The notes: generated from the letters alone by a model not told the origin. A DNA stretch of 64,000 bases from Lentzea sp. NBRC 102530 (GCF_030269365.1 NZ_BSTF01000013.1:124001-188000); one strand, 5' to 3'; counted from the stretch's first letter, positions 34,381 through 42,473 are shown. Numbers and translations are program-made.

Positions 34381-35130
34381 ATGAGCGCCGTGACCCCAGC
34401 CGAACTGCTCGACCTGGCCGCCCGCTCCTGCGTGGACGCCGCCGTCCTGTTGCGCGACGTCCACGTCGACGTGTCGTCGAAGGGCACCTACGACCAGGTG
34501 AGCTCCGCCGACCTGGCGGTGGAGTCGTTCCTGCGCACGACCCTGATGGCCGGCGCACCCGGCTCGGCCGTCGTCGGCGAGGAGCTCGGCAGCGCCACGG
34601 CCCCGGTGACCTGGTACGTCGACCCGATCGACGGCACCCGCAACTTCGTGCGCGGCATCCCGTTGTCGTGCATCTCCGTGGCCGCGGCGGTGGACGGTGT
34701 GCTGGTCGCGGGCTGCGTGCTCGACCCGTTCCGCGACGAACTCTTCACCGCAGCCGTCGACGTGCCGTTCTCCGTTCGGTCCGGTGGCCTGGTGATCCCG
34801 CCGTCCGCCGGTCCTCGTCCTCTCGTGCTGACCGACATCCCGTTGCCCGGCAGCCCTTACTCGGGCGAGATGGACCTGCTGGGCTCGCTGCTGGAGATCG
34901 CCGACGTGCGCCGCGTCTACTCGACGGCCTTGGCGTTGGCCTGGGTGGCGGCCGGGCGCGCCGACGCCGTCGCCAACATCGGCACCTTCCCGTGGGACGT
35001 GGCGGCCGGCGCCGTGCTGGTCCGCGAGGCGGGTGGCAGGTTCGTGGAGGTCGCCGGCAACGCGTTCGCCGCGGGCCGTGGTGAGATCGTCGACTGGCTG
35101 GTCTCCCACGTGAAGGGCATCGTCTCGTGA
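34381..35130 (+). CDS. Inositol-monophosphatase-family phosphatase
   Basis: 249 residues. Metal site: 'GEELG' (about residue 67), 'WYVDPIDGTRNFVRGIP' (D-P-I-D-G-T) and 'NIGTFPWDVAAGAVLVREAGG' (W-D near 205). These are the complete Li+-sensitive phosphatase motifs. The substrate could be inositol phosphate, histidinol phosphate or PAP; actinobacteria have several such paralogues. It overlaps the next gene by 4 bases (GTGA/ATGA type). Confidence 0.88.
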   Translation: MSAVTPAELLDLAARSCVDAAVLLRDVHVDVSSKGTYDQVSSADLAVESFLRTTLMAGAPGSAVVGEELGSATAPVTWYVDPIDGTRNFVRGIPLSCISVAAAVDGVLVAGCVLDPFRDELFTAAVDVPFSVRSGGLVIPPSAGPRPLVLTDIPLPGSPYSGEMDLLGSLLEIADVRRVYSTALALAWVAAGRADAVANIGTFPWDVAAGAVLVREAGGRFVEVAGNAFAAGRGEIVDWLVSHVKGIVS

Positions 35131-35810
35131 TCGATCTCAGCGGCAGGGTGGTCCTGGTCACCGGCGCAGGCGGCGGTGTCGGCGCGGGCATCTGCGATCG
35201 TTTTCTGGATGCGGGCGCTCACGTCGTGCGCCACCGCGGGCTGGCCGACGGCGACCTGCGAACCTCGGCGGCACGCGTGGTCTCCGACGCGTTTGCTCTA
35301 CATGGCCGTTTGGACTGCGTCGTCAACAACGCGGGCGTGCAGCCCGTGGAACCGTTGCCGGACATGACTGTCTCGCAGTGGCAGTCCGTTGTGGACACCA
35401 ATCTGCTCGGCCCGTTCGCCGTCACCCAGGCAGCAGCCCCGCTGCTGCCGGCCGGTGGTTCGGTCACGCACATCGCGTCGATCGAGGGCACCCACCCCGC
35501 GCCGGGCCACGCCCACTACGCCGCGTCGAAGGCAGCGCTGATCATGCACGCGCGTGCGGCAGCGTTGGAGTACGGACCGCGCGGCATCCGCGTGAACACG
35601 GTCTCGCCCGGCCTGATCGCCCGCCCTGGCATCGCCTCGGAATGGCCGGAGGGCGTCGCCCGATGGGAGGAGGCGGCGCCGTTGGGGCGGTTGGGCACGC
35701 CGTCGGACGTCGGCGATGCCTGCGTGTTCCTCGCTTCCGACCTGGCCCGCTGGATCACCGGCCACGACCTCGTGGTGGACGGCGGCGTGACGACCCGCCC
35801 CACCTGGTGA
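35127..35810 (+). CDS. Short-chain dehydrogenase/reductase
   Basis: 227 residues. Rossmann motif 'VTGAGGGVGAGICDRF', 'NNAGVQPVEPL', catalytic Ser in 'THIASIEGTHPAPG', and Y-x-x-x-K in 'HYAASKAALIMHARAA'. 'VNTVSPGLIARPG' and 'WITGHDLVVDGGVT' complete a classical SDR. Co-translated with the phosphatase upstream, so the two may act on the same polyol or sugar pathway; the substrate is unknown. Confidence 0.9.
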   Translation: MIDLSGRVVLVTGAGGGVGAGICDRFLDAGAHVVRHRGLADGDLRTSAARVVSDAFALHGRLDCVVNNAGVQPVEPLPDMTVSQWQSVVDTNLLGPFAVTQAAAPLLPAGGSVTHIASIEGTHPAPGHAHYAASKAALIMHARAAALEYGPRGIRVNTVSPGLIARPGIASEWPEGVARWEEAAPLGRLGTPSDVGDACVFLASDLARWITGHDLVVDGGVTTRPTW

Positions 35811-36075
35811 CCACCCACAGCATCCTTCGTACCGCCCCAAATCACCCGTCCGGTTCATCCTGAATTGCCCACCCTCGTGACACTCACTCACAGCAAGCAG
35901 CTATGACCGTGAGCAGGTGGAACAACTGCTAGGCCAGCAGCGTGGTTCTCCGCGAGCAGCGCAGCGGAACCCGCCCGAATCTGTAACGCTCCTTAGACCA
36001 TTTGGCGACTAACGACATGATTGCCGGGTCACACACCGTTGGGGAGCGGGGTGTTTTCGGGGGAGGGAAGCCACC

Positions 36076-36834
36076 TTGGCTGGGGAGATCGTCTGCACGT
36101 TCGCCGAGCTGGACCTGCTGGGCGCAGCACTGCAACTCGACGTGCGCCAGTTCCCGTTCGCCATCCCGCACCATGCGACGGCGACCGACGAACGCCTGCG
36201 CCTCGCCCACACCGCGCAGTCCGACCTGGCCGCCCGAGGCCTGATCCGCAACGGCGACCTCGCCCCCGAACTGGTGCGGACGCTCACCGTGTTCGCCAAG
36301 GCCCGCGTGTCGATCGCGATGTGCGGCAACGCCGACCAACACCACCACCTGGCCGTGGCGGCCATCGACGACCACACGGCCGTGATCGCCGTACAACAAC
36401 ACGAGTCACTGCACTTCACGTTCGCCGAACCAGACGCGGTGGTGCGCCGCCTGATCGGTCTGCTGCCGCCCCTGAAGCCGGGCCCCGGCACGTCGATCAC
36501 CGTCGCGGCCGACCCGCCGAAGCCCGCCCGGCGCCCCGAGCAGGACTTCTCGGAACTCACCTTCACCTCGACCGTGAGGCAGGCGACGACCCCGCGAGCC
36601 GCCGCCGTCGAACTGCTGCGCCAACCGCGTCTGGGCGGCGGCGACTTCGTTGTGACCGTGCGCAGCCGCCACAACAGCACCTCCACCACCATGGGTTGGC
36701 TCGACACCCACTCCGGCCGCTACGCCGTCCTGAACGAGACGGATCAGGACGGCCGCCTGCACGCGACCTACACCCCGTCCGACCTCGCCGGCTTGGACCG
36801 CCAGCTGACCCGAATCGTCCGTTCGGTCGTCTGA
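36076..36834 (+). CDS. EspG-family ESX secretion chaperone
   Basis: 252 residues from a TTG start with GGGAGGGAAG about 8 bases upstream. The opening 'FAELDLLGAALQLDVRQFPF' is the EspG family signature, and the rest follows the mixed alpha/beta fold of 240-290 residues. EspG proteins bind PE-PPE pairs in the cytosol and keep them soluble for type VII secretion. A PPE-like protein is encoded three genes downstream. No ESX ATPase or membrane genes are in the window, so this is an orphan accessory set. The 265 bases upstream contain no gene and no clear promoter. Confidence 0.85.
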   Translation: MAGEIVCTFAELDLLGAALQLDVRQFPFAIPHHATATDERLRLAHTAQSDLAARGLIRNGDLAPELVRTLTVFAKARVSIAMCGNADQHHHLAVAAIDDHTAVIAVQQHESLHFTFAEPDAVVRRLIGLLPPLKPGPGTSITVAADPPKPARRPEQDFSELTFTSTVRQATTPRAAAVELLRQPRLGGGDFVVTVRSRHNSTSTTMGWLDTHSGRYAVLNETDQDGRLHATYTPSDLAGLDRQLTRIVRSVV

Positions 36835-36933
36835 TGGCCAATTCCTGGCCAACTCGTGGTCACACACTGCAACACTCAGACACGGGGAGCGACGGCTTGC
36901 TAACTTTCAGACACCTGCTGGGGGAGGCCTGTC

Positions 36934-37323
36934 ATGAGTGAGTTTTGGTCGGACTTGACTCCGTGGGAGACCGAGCTGACGAACCTGAAGTCGGCCGGTG
37001 GTGGCTGGGCCATCAACGATTCGGGCGGCGACGCGCTGATCAACGCGGCCAACGAGCTGTACGACGCCCTCTCCGATCTGGCCTTCCAAGCGGACCAGCT
37101 CACCGAAGAACTGCCGCTGGGCACGACACCCGCCGCACAGGTGTACAAGCCGTTCATCGCCACAGTGGCCTCAGACCCGGTGCAGGGCGCGACCACCGTC
37201 CTCAAGAAGCTCCAGCAGGAAGCGCTGGAGTTCCGCAACGAAGTCCAGAAGGCGATGGACGCGTACGAGGCCACCGACAGGGGCTCCGCACTCGACCTCA
37301 AACAAGCCGGTCCCCACTCGTGA
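36934..37323 (+). CDS. Small helical protein of the type VII secretion cluster
   Basis: 129 residues, no signal peptide and no Cys. 'DALINAANELYDALSDLAFQADQLTEELPL' (given here as one predicted helix pair) and 'TTVLKKLQQEALEFRNEVQK' form amphipathic helices, as in WXG100 or PE-like substrates, but the W-x-G turn is missing. Its place between espG and a PPE-like gene suggests that it is a secreted partner. GGGGGAGG lies near the start as ribosome site. Function otherwise unknown. Confidence 0.65.
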   Translation: MSEFWSDLTPWETELTNLKSAGGGWAINDSGGDALINAANELYDALSDLAFQADQLTEELPLGTTPAAQVYKPFIATVASDPVQGATTVLKKLQQEALEFRNEVQKAMDAYEATDRGSALDLKQAGPHS

Positions 37324-37340
37324 ACTGCAGAGGAACGCAC

Positions 37341-37883
37341 GTGACCGCACGCCTCAGCCTCACCGCCCTCGCCGCAGGCGCGCTCGTGTTCGTGGCCGCG
37401 TGCGGAGGAACGACCAGCGGTACGGCCCGCCCCGCGGCAGAACCGACGGAGACGGGTTCGTCCGCGACCAGCGCCCCCACCACGGCGTCCAGCGCGGCCG
37501 GCGTAGCGCTGAGCGGCGTGGACCCGTGCTCGTTGGTGGCGACGAAGGAAGCGGGCGACCTCGGCGCCGTCAATCCGAAGCGGCAGACCGTCGGCACCGC
37601 CGACACCTGCCAGTGGCGGATCGGCGACACGGGCTTCAGCATCGCGGTCCGCACGAATCTGGGTTTGGAGGAGGTCCAGGCGAGCGGTGGCCAGATCACC
37701 GAGATCAAGGTGGGTGACCGACCGGCGAAACAGGTCAGCGGCAGGAGTTCGGGCGGGTGCATGGTCACGCTCGGCGTCACGTCGTCATCGCGCGTGGACG
37801 TGCTGAGCATCCCCGTGGCCGGCGGCGACGGATGTCCCCTCGCCCTGCAGGTCGCCGGCATGGTCGAACCGAAGCTTCCGTGA
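37341..37883 (+). CDS. DUF3558 lipoprotein
   Basis: 180 residues from GTG 37341, with AGAGGA upstream. A lipoprotein signal peptide ends 'LVFVAACGG' (lipobox A-A-C), followed by a Ser/Thr/Ala-rich linker. The DUF3558 domain has 'LSGVDPCSLVATKEAGDLG', 'TCQWRIGDTGFSIAVR' and a late Cys pair (about 141 and 165). DUF3558 lipoproteins are frequent in Pseudonocardiales beside ESX-related genes; function unknown. It stands 17 bases after the previous gene and 13 before the next, hence the same operon. Confidence 0.85.
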   Translation: MTARLSLTALAAGALVFVAACGGTTSGTARPAAEPTETGSSATSAPTTASSAAGVALSGVDPCSLVATKEAGDLGAVNPKRQTVGTADTCQWRIGDTGFSIAVRTNLGLEEVQASGGQITEIKVGDRPAKQVSGRSSGGCMVTLGVTSSSRVDVLSIPVAGGDGCPLALQVAGMVEPKLP

Positions 37884-37896
37884 GACGGGATCAGCG

Positions 37897-39396
37897 ATGA
37901 ACGAGACGACACCAGGTCGGTCGAGCGGCGACGTCTACACGCGTTACGGCCTGGAGCAGCGCGGTCAGGCGCAGAACGCCCAGCAACTCCACGACCAGGT
38001 CGTCGCAACCAACCTCGCCGCCCACGGCCCGTTGATCGGCCCGCTGCTCGCGTTCTTCCAGGGCAACGGTCAGGTCGACGACCTGCTGGAGTTCCAGGCC
38101 GTCGAACTGGGCAGCAAGGACGTACCGCGGCGGCAGGCCCCAGCCGCACCGGGTGTGCACTACCTCGGCATCACGCACGAGCAACTGCACGAGATGGTCA
38201 ACACCAAGGTCGATCCCGGCGTGGTCGGCGCGGCCGGCCACACCTACAACGCGATCGGCAACACGCTCACCCAGTTCCACAGCCGGATCGCCCAGGCCAT
38301 CAGCAACAGCGAGACCGCCTGGGAGGGCACGGCCGCCGAGAACGCCCGCAAGGCCATCGCGGGCCTCGGCAACAAGGCGTCCCAAGCAGGCAGGGCAGCC
38401 CAGCTGGCGGGCACGCTGATCACCCAGCAGTCGCGGGCCTTGAGCACCGTGAAGTCCACCGTGCCACCACCTCCGGCCGTCCCGTACGACCCTGCGGCGG
38501 CCAACGCGCGGCGGATGGCCATCACCGACCCGATCCAGCTCGCGACGCAGATCTCCGCCGACCAGGCAGCGTTCGCCGAGCAGAAGAAGCAACACCAGGC
38601 AGCTGCGGACGCCGTCGAGGTGTACGACCGCACCGTCGCGCAGACCGCGACAGCCCAACCGGCGTTCGCCCCGCCACCTCCGGCTCCCCCAACGCCACCG
38701 CAGCCGGAACCGCAGCCCCAACCCCAACCTCAGCCCCAACCTCAGCCAAGGCCGCGGCCGATCAACCCCGGCCCCGGCGACACCGATCGCGATGCCTCCC
38801 AGCCGCCGAGACCGGGCGACACCACGAACTCCGCGTGGACGGCACCGCTCACCAACACCGGCAGCAACACCACGACGAACACCAGCGGCTTGAGCGGCAA
38901 CCAGAACGTTGGCTTGGGCGGCAACCACGTGACGGACCACAACAATCCGCGCACCGGTCTGGTCACCCCGGGTGTCCTGCCCGGCCAGTTGCCGGGCGAC
39001 AGGGGCACCAGCCGAACCGGCTCCGGTGGTGGCGGCGGCCGAGGTTCCGGCGGAGGCATCGGTGGGTCAGGTGGCCTGCGCGCCACCGGCGGTGCCACAT
39101 CGAGTGTTCCCAAGGGATTCGGCCCTGGCGGCTCGGCCGGCGTGCTGCCGGGTGAGGCAGCGACCAGCCGCGGCGGCACCGGTGGTGTCGGACCGGGTGG
39201 CGCGGCGGGAGCACGCGGCGCGGTGGGCGCGGGCGCCATGGGAGGCATGGGGGCCGGTGCGGGCGGTGCAAGGGGTCAGGGCGACGAAGACCTCGAACGG
39301 ACCACCCCGTCCTACCTGCTGGAGCCGGACCCCGACGCGACGTTCGGCAGCGACGAGATGGTCGCACCACCGGTGATCGGCGACTGGAACGACTGA
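37897..39396 (+). CDS. PPE-like type VII secretion substrate with Pro/Gln and Gly-rich tail
   Basis: 499 residues. Helical N-terminal half: 'YLGITHEQLHEMVNTKVD' and the W-x-G turn 'SETAWEGTAAENARKAI' at about 144-160, as in PPE/WXG proteins of Pseudonocardiales. A (PQ)n stretch lies near residues 265-290, followed by about 150 residues rich in Gly, Thr and Asn. The end 'PSYLLEPDPDATFGSDEMVA' is a conserved tail of such proteins. Likely client of the EspG encoded upstream and exported by an ESX system encoded elsewhere. Confidence 0.8.
   Translation: MNETTPGRSSGDVYTRYGLEQRGQAQNAQQLHDQVVATNLAAHGPLIGPLLAFFQGNGQVDDLLEFQAVELGSKDVPRRQAPAAPGVHYLGITHEQLHEMVNTKVDPGVVGAAGHTYNAIGNTLTQFHSRIAQAISNSETAWEGTAAENARKAIAGLGNKASQAGRAAQLAGTLITQQSRALSTVKSTVPPPPAVPYDPAAANARRMAITDPIQLATQISADQAAFAEQKKQHQAAADAVEVYDRTVAQTATAQPAFAPPPPAPPTPPQPEPQPQPQPQPQPQPRPRPINPGPGDTDRDASQPPRPGDTTNSAWTAPLTNTGSNTTTNTSGLSGNQNVGLGGNHVTDHNNPRTGLVTPGVLPGQLPGDRGTSRTGSGGGGGRGSGGGIGGSGGLRATGGATSSVPKGFGPGGSAGVLPGEAATSRGGTGGVGPGGAAGARGAVGAGAMGGMGAGAGGARGQGDEDLERTTPSYLLEPDPDATFGSDEMVAPPVIGDWND
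38701..38750 (+). repeat. Pro-Gln coding microrepeat
   Basis: Repeated CCNCAG/CCCCAA words encode a run of alternating Pro and Gln inside the PPE-like protein. Such tracts often vary in length between strains. Confidence 0.7.
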
Positions 39397-39406
39397 CCCG
39401 GCCCCG

Positions 39407-40510
39407 TCACTCCCCCACGAGGTACCGGAAGGACACCGGTGTCAGGTTGGGCACCGCGATCTGCCACGGGTGGATGACCCGCAACTCCCCGCCCGAGGCC
39501 GTCGGCGGCGTCGCGGTGCGGTCGAGCACGATGCGGCTGACGATGATCAGCATCGTGTTCGGGTGCTGCTCCAGGTGCAGGTCGACCTCGTTCTTCGTCA
39601 GGACGATCTCGGAGCTGTCCGTCCACACGGTCGTGGTGCCCTTCACCTCGACGAACAGATGCTCGCCCGCACGTCGGGCATCGATGTCGTAGGACTCTTT
39701 CGCTCCCACGTCGTCCACCGCGTACCCCTCCCCGTCGAGGTGCGCCATCGCCACCGCGACGGCACGACGTTCGATCGCGACGCGTTCCGCCGAGCTGAGG
39801 CGCAGCCGACGGCGACGCCGGGCCTTTCCGGCTGAACGCTCGGCCTCGACCTCCGCGTCGGCGATCTCGGGCGCCTGCTCGCCGGGAAGGTCGACGGCTC
39901 GTTCGACGATCTCGTAGAGCTCGCTGAGGACACCGCCGAGGAACGTCAGGTCGGCCTTCAACACCTCGTCGGTGGGCAGTTCGTCCAACGAATACTCGAA
40001 CGCGACGACATTTCCGGCTTCGTACGCCCGCCCCAGATCCGTCTTGCGCGCTTTGAGCTCGATTTCGTCGACGAGGTCCGGACGCTCGAGCAGACGCGTC
40101 GCCAACTGAGCCCGCATCCACCGCGCGCGCTCCCGCAGTTCGCGTCGGGGCCGCGGCCTGAACTCCCCGTTCTGCCAGCGGGTCGCACCCTGCATCAACG
40201 ACAGATAGACGCGGTCGCCCGGCGCGGAGAACAGGTAGACGACGTACCACCCCTTGGTCGCGGAGTCCGAGCGGCTCAACGAATGCACGCGGGCCCAGGG
40301 GATCTCCGACTTGAGGCCCGTGCCGTCGCTTCCCTCGGCCCGCCAGTCATCGATCTCGACCGGTGCTGCCTGCTGGATCGTGGGCAACTGCTCCGTCAGC
40401 CAGTCCGCCACCTGATCCCGAACCAGCTGACCACGCCGCTTCATCCCGGACGTGTTCTTGGAGGTCCACTCGGGCTGAAGCTGCAGAACAGCGCGCAAGT
40501 GCTCACGCAT
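39407..40510 (-). CDS. MrcB-like (DUF3578) / DUF3883 nuclease-type protein
   Basis: 367 residues from the ATG at 40510 (MREHLRAVLQLQPEW), which has GGGGGAGGG upstream. Residues 1-180 match the DNA-binding MrcB_N type: 'IPWARVHSLSRSDSATKGWYVVYLF' (in segments) and 'VYLSLMQGATRW'. A charged linker with 'GKARRRRRLRLSSAERVAIE' follows. The C-terminal DUF3883 domain has 'ESYDIDARRAGEHLFVEVKGTT', a PD-(D/E)xK-like core (D, E-V-K). This fusion usually appears in restriction or anti-phage contexts. Here it stands alone, convergent to a PPE-like gene and beside an odd tRNA. No methylase or GTPase partner is seen. Confidence 0.75.
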   Translation of the reverse strand: MREHLRAVLQLQPEWTSKNTSGMKRRGQLVRDQVADWLTEQLPTIQQAAPVEIDDWRAEGSDGTGLKSEIPWARVHSLSRSDSATKGWYVVYLFSAPGDRVYLSLMQGATRWQNGEFRPRPRRELRERARWMRAQLATRLLERPDLVDEIELKARKTDLGRAYEAGNVVAFEYSLDELPTDEVLKADLTFLGGVLSELYEIVERAVDLPGEQAPEIADAEVEAERSAGKARRRRRLRLSSAERVAIERRAVAVAMAHLDGEGYAVDDVGAKESYDIDARRAGEHLFVEVKGTTTVWTDSSEIVLTKNEVDLHLEQHPNTMLIIVSRIVLDRTATPPTASGGELRVIHPWQIAVPNLTPVSFRYLVGE

Positions 40511-40837
40511 GAAGAACGGGCCCTCCCCCAACAGCACGATCAGTAGTCACAAGATCGCATGTCGCCCGTTCGGGTGTTACTCAATCGAACCTCTCTTGCC
40601 GGTATTCCACTCCATTCCGTCGCAGCGTGAGGCCTATCGACGAGCAGGAGGGGTCGCCGAAGTCCCCAGGGGGCACTCGTGATCAAGGCCACACCGGAAC
40701 GCGACCGTGAATGGTCTTGGCGGCGTCGACGATGATCACTGACGGTCACCGCGCAACGCGACGTCACCGGCAGTTACAAGATCACCCCCGACTGCGTCTT
40801 CGCAGGTCAGAGGGTGATCCATATAGGTGAACGGAAG
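40511..40837. other. Noncoding stretch between the DUF3883 gene and the tRNA
   Basis: 327 bases. A 75-codon minus-strand frame (40540-40767) is Arg/Ser rich with no ribosome site and is not believed. I see no repeat, terminator or further RNA gene. G+C is somewhat lower than in the neighbours. Confidence 0.5.
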
Positions 40838-40911
40838 TACCCCCGACGGGATTCGAACCCGTACTGTGATCCTTTTAAGGGACCTGCCTCTACCGATTGG
40901 GCTACGGGGGC
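40838..40911 (-). tRNA. Atypical class-I tRNA with anticodon UAA (Leu-like)
   Basis: 74 nt on the minus strand. Acceptor GCCCCCG pairs with CGGGGGT, so the terminal pair is G1-U72; the discriminator is A and CCA is not encoded. The D arm is GCC/GGC (3 bp) with loop containing AATCGGTAGA, very like bacterial tRNA-Leu. Anticodon arm GGTCC-CTTAAAA-GGATC puts TAA at positions 34-36. The variable region is only 5 nt (ACAGT), and the T arm ACGGG-TTCGAAT-CCCGT is canonical. Bacterial tRNA-Leu has a long variable arm, so this is not an ordinary tRNA-Leu and not bldA. A TAGGCT -10 (40918-40923) sits just before the 5' end. Confidence 0.8.
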
Positions 40912-41029
40912 GCGGTGAGCCTAGGCCTTGATCGTCGGCTTGTGTGAGCGGATGGTCGTTTCTCGCCCGAGCGGCCCAGCGAATTGGACTAGAGCGAGCA
41001 TCCGGGTAAGCGTCGAACGGACCCGAACA

Positions 41030-41995
41030 TCAGCGTGCCCTCCCGGCGCCGAGGAGCTCCTTGAAGCGGAGCGCCACCCAGTCGTGGACCGCGGTGGAGA
41101 CGCTGGTGTCGTCCGCGCGGTGTTCGAACCAGCGCCAGTCGCAGTTGACGTTGATCTCCAGGAACACGTGGTCTCCACCGGTCACGAGCAGGTCGAACGC
41201 CGCCACCTGCACCCGCCAGTGACGGGCCAGGGCCAGCAACTTGTCCGAGAGGGACGCGGGTACCGACGTCGGCGTGACGCGGACCGCGTCGGGATCCACC
41301 CAGAGCTGGGCCGGGTCGAGCTTGTCCACCTGGTAGGCGATGCACTGTTCGCCCACCACGAAGACGCGCAGTTCCGTCTCGGACGGGACGTACTCCTGGA
41401 CGATCACCGGGGCCGGTTCCGGGGCGTCGGAGGCGCGGGAGGTTTCCAGCGGTCTGGGGAAGAGGCCGTGCTGGACGCCCGGGCGGGGTTCCAGGAGGTG
41501 CCTGCCCGCCGTCTTGACGATGCAGGCGCCGCCTCCTGGGCGCGTTCGGCCTGGACGGGTTGTCACGGCCGTGCGGGGGACGCGGAGGCCGAAGGCGGAG
41601 GCGTCGGAAAGCTGCGTGAGGCGGTCCAGGTGCGTTGAGAAGCGCGAGGGGTTCACATGAGCCCAGTCGGCGCGTGAGGACAGCCAGTTGGCCACTGAGG
41701 CCCATTGGTCGACGGCGTAGGCGCCGGCGAGGGTGCCTGGTTCCACGGGGACCGCGGAGAGTTCGAAGTGGCGGCGCCAGACCAGCAGGGGGCGCAGGAG
41801 CCAGCGGTCGAGTTCGATCAACGGCTGGTCGGTGTACACGGAGAGGGGGAGGTCCACGCAGCGGTCGGCGTCGATGCGGGCCATGCGGATGCCGCGTTCG
41901 GCCAAGGCGATGGAGAGTTCGTTCATCTCCATGTCGGCTGCGCGGGCGAGGACGAGCACGCACGGTTGCGGGTTGCCGTCGCCCTCGTCGACCAT
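41030..41995 (-). CDS. ATP-grasp ligase resembling RiPP (graspetide) maturases
   Basis: 321 residues from ATG 41995 (MVDEGDGNPQPCVLVLARAA); the frame is open to 42289, so a start closer to the peptide gene, e.g. GTG 42109, is possible. N-terminal pre-ATP-grasp domain: 'LSIALAERGIRMARIDADR'. Then 'CIVKTAGRHLL' (nucleotide Lys), 'VIVQEYVPSETELRVFVVGE' (Glu/Val adenine contacts, Arg) and 'HVFLEINVNCDWRWFEHRA' (E-x-N Mg site followed by the W-x-W-F-E typical of MvdD/TgmB-like enzymes). Such enzymes join Asp/Glu side chains to Thr/Ser/Lys of a precursor peptide. A 40-residue peptide gene lies directly upstream. The product is unknown. Confidence 0.8.
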   Translation of the reverse strand: MVDEGDGNPQPCVLVLARAADMEMNELSIALAERGIRMARIDADRCVDLPLSVYTDQPLIELDRWLLRPLLVWRRHFELSAVPVEPGTLAGAYAVDQWASVANWLSSRADWAHVNPSRFSTHLDRLTQLSDASAFGLRVPRTAVTTRPGRTRPGGGACIVKTAGRHLLEPRPGVQHGLFPRPLETSRASDAPEPAPVIVQEYVPSETELRVFVVGEQCIAYQVDKLDPAQLWVDPDAVRVTPTSVPASLSDKLLALARHWRVQVAAFDLLVTGGDHVFLEINVNCDWRWFEHRADDTSVSTAVHDWVALRFKELLGAGRAR

Positions 41996-42129
41996 GCCGA
42001 GGCGGTGGACCTGCTCCTGGAAGTCCAGGCACTTGGGCGGTGAGCGGAAGAGGTATTCCTGGCCCTGGAGGAGGAGAGGCCTGGCAGCCTCGGACGGGGC
42101 ACCTGGCACCCGCCCGTCAGCCGACCTGC

Positions 42130-42252
42130 TCAATCGTCCTTCTTGCTGCGGAAAACTTGCCCCGCCTGCGCGTACTCTGCGGCGTACTGCGCCAACGCGG
42201 GGTCCTCGATCTCGCCGCGACGAAGCTGTGCGGCCAGCTCCTCGAGAGACAT
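42130..42252 (-). CDS. 40-residue peptide upstream of the ATP-grasp ligase, candidate precursor
   Basis: Starts at ATG 42252 after AGAGAGGTGA, a strong ribosome site. The first two-thirds are helical and acidic (MSLEELAAQLRRGEIEDPAL, then AQYAAEYAQAGQVF), and the end is basic-acidic RSKKDD. There are four Asp (17, 39, 40 and none between), several Glu, and Lys 37/38, so side-chain amide or ester formation by an ATP-grasp enzyme is chemically possible. There is no Thr and few Ser, unlike known graspetide cores. It may instead be a small binding partner. I recognise no family. Confidence 0.6.
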   Translation of the reverse strand: MSLEELAAQLRRGEIEDPALAQYAAEYAQAGQVFRSKKDD

Positions 42253-42391
42253 CGGGATCACCTCTCTCCCCACATGGCGAATCACGCATTCAGGTGATGC
42301 ACCAGCCGTAGTCTCCGAAACACGTAACGCAATGTCAAGGCAGCCCCTGGAGCTTACTCCGATTGGGGGCTCAAGTTCCGCCTCCGGACCA

Positions 42392-42431
42392 ACGAAGTGC
42401 CCCGAACGGGATCCCGTTCGGGGCACTTCGT
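42392..42431 (-). terminator. Perfect 40-bp palindrome after ndh
   Basis: ACGAAGTGCCCCGAACGG and CCGTTCGGGGCACTTCGT pair over 18 bp around GATC. It starts 43 bases beyond the stop of the type II NADH dehydrogenase gene and lies about 140 bases upstream of the peptide/ATP-grasp genes. Probably a terminator for ndh; no T-run. Confidence 0.7.
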
Positions 42432-42473
42432 CACTCACAAGGAGTGATGGTCTAACCGTGCGTCAGGACGACG

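Noticed and set aside
38701..38750. CRISPR-like repeat array
   Set aside because: Short in-frame Pro-Gln codon repetition without spacers; no cas genes. No CRISPR array is seen anywhere in the window.
40540..40767. 75-codon minus-strand frame before the DUF3883 gene
   Set aside because: No ribosome site, Arg/Ser-rich, no resemblance to a protein family.
40838..40911. Identification of the tRNA as bldA tRNA-Leu(UAA) or as tRNA-Lys
   Set aside because: bldA has a long class-II variable arm, which is absent here; the loop CTTAAAA places TAA, not TTT or CTT, in the anticodon.
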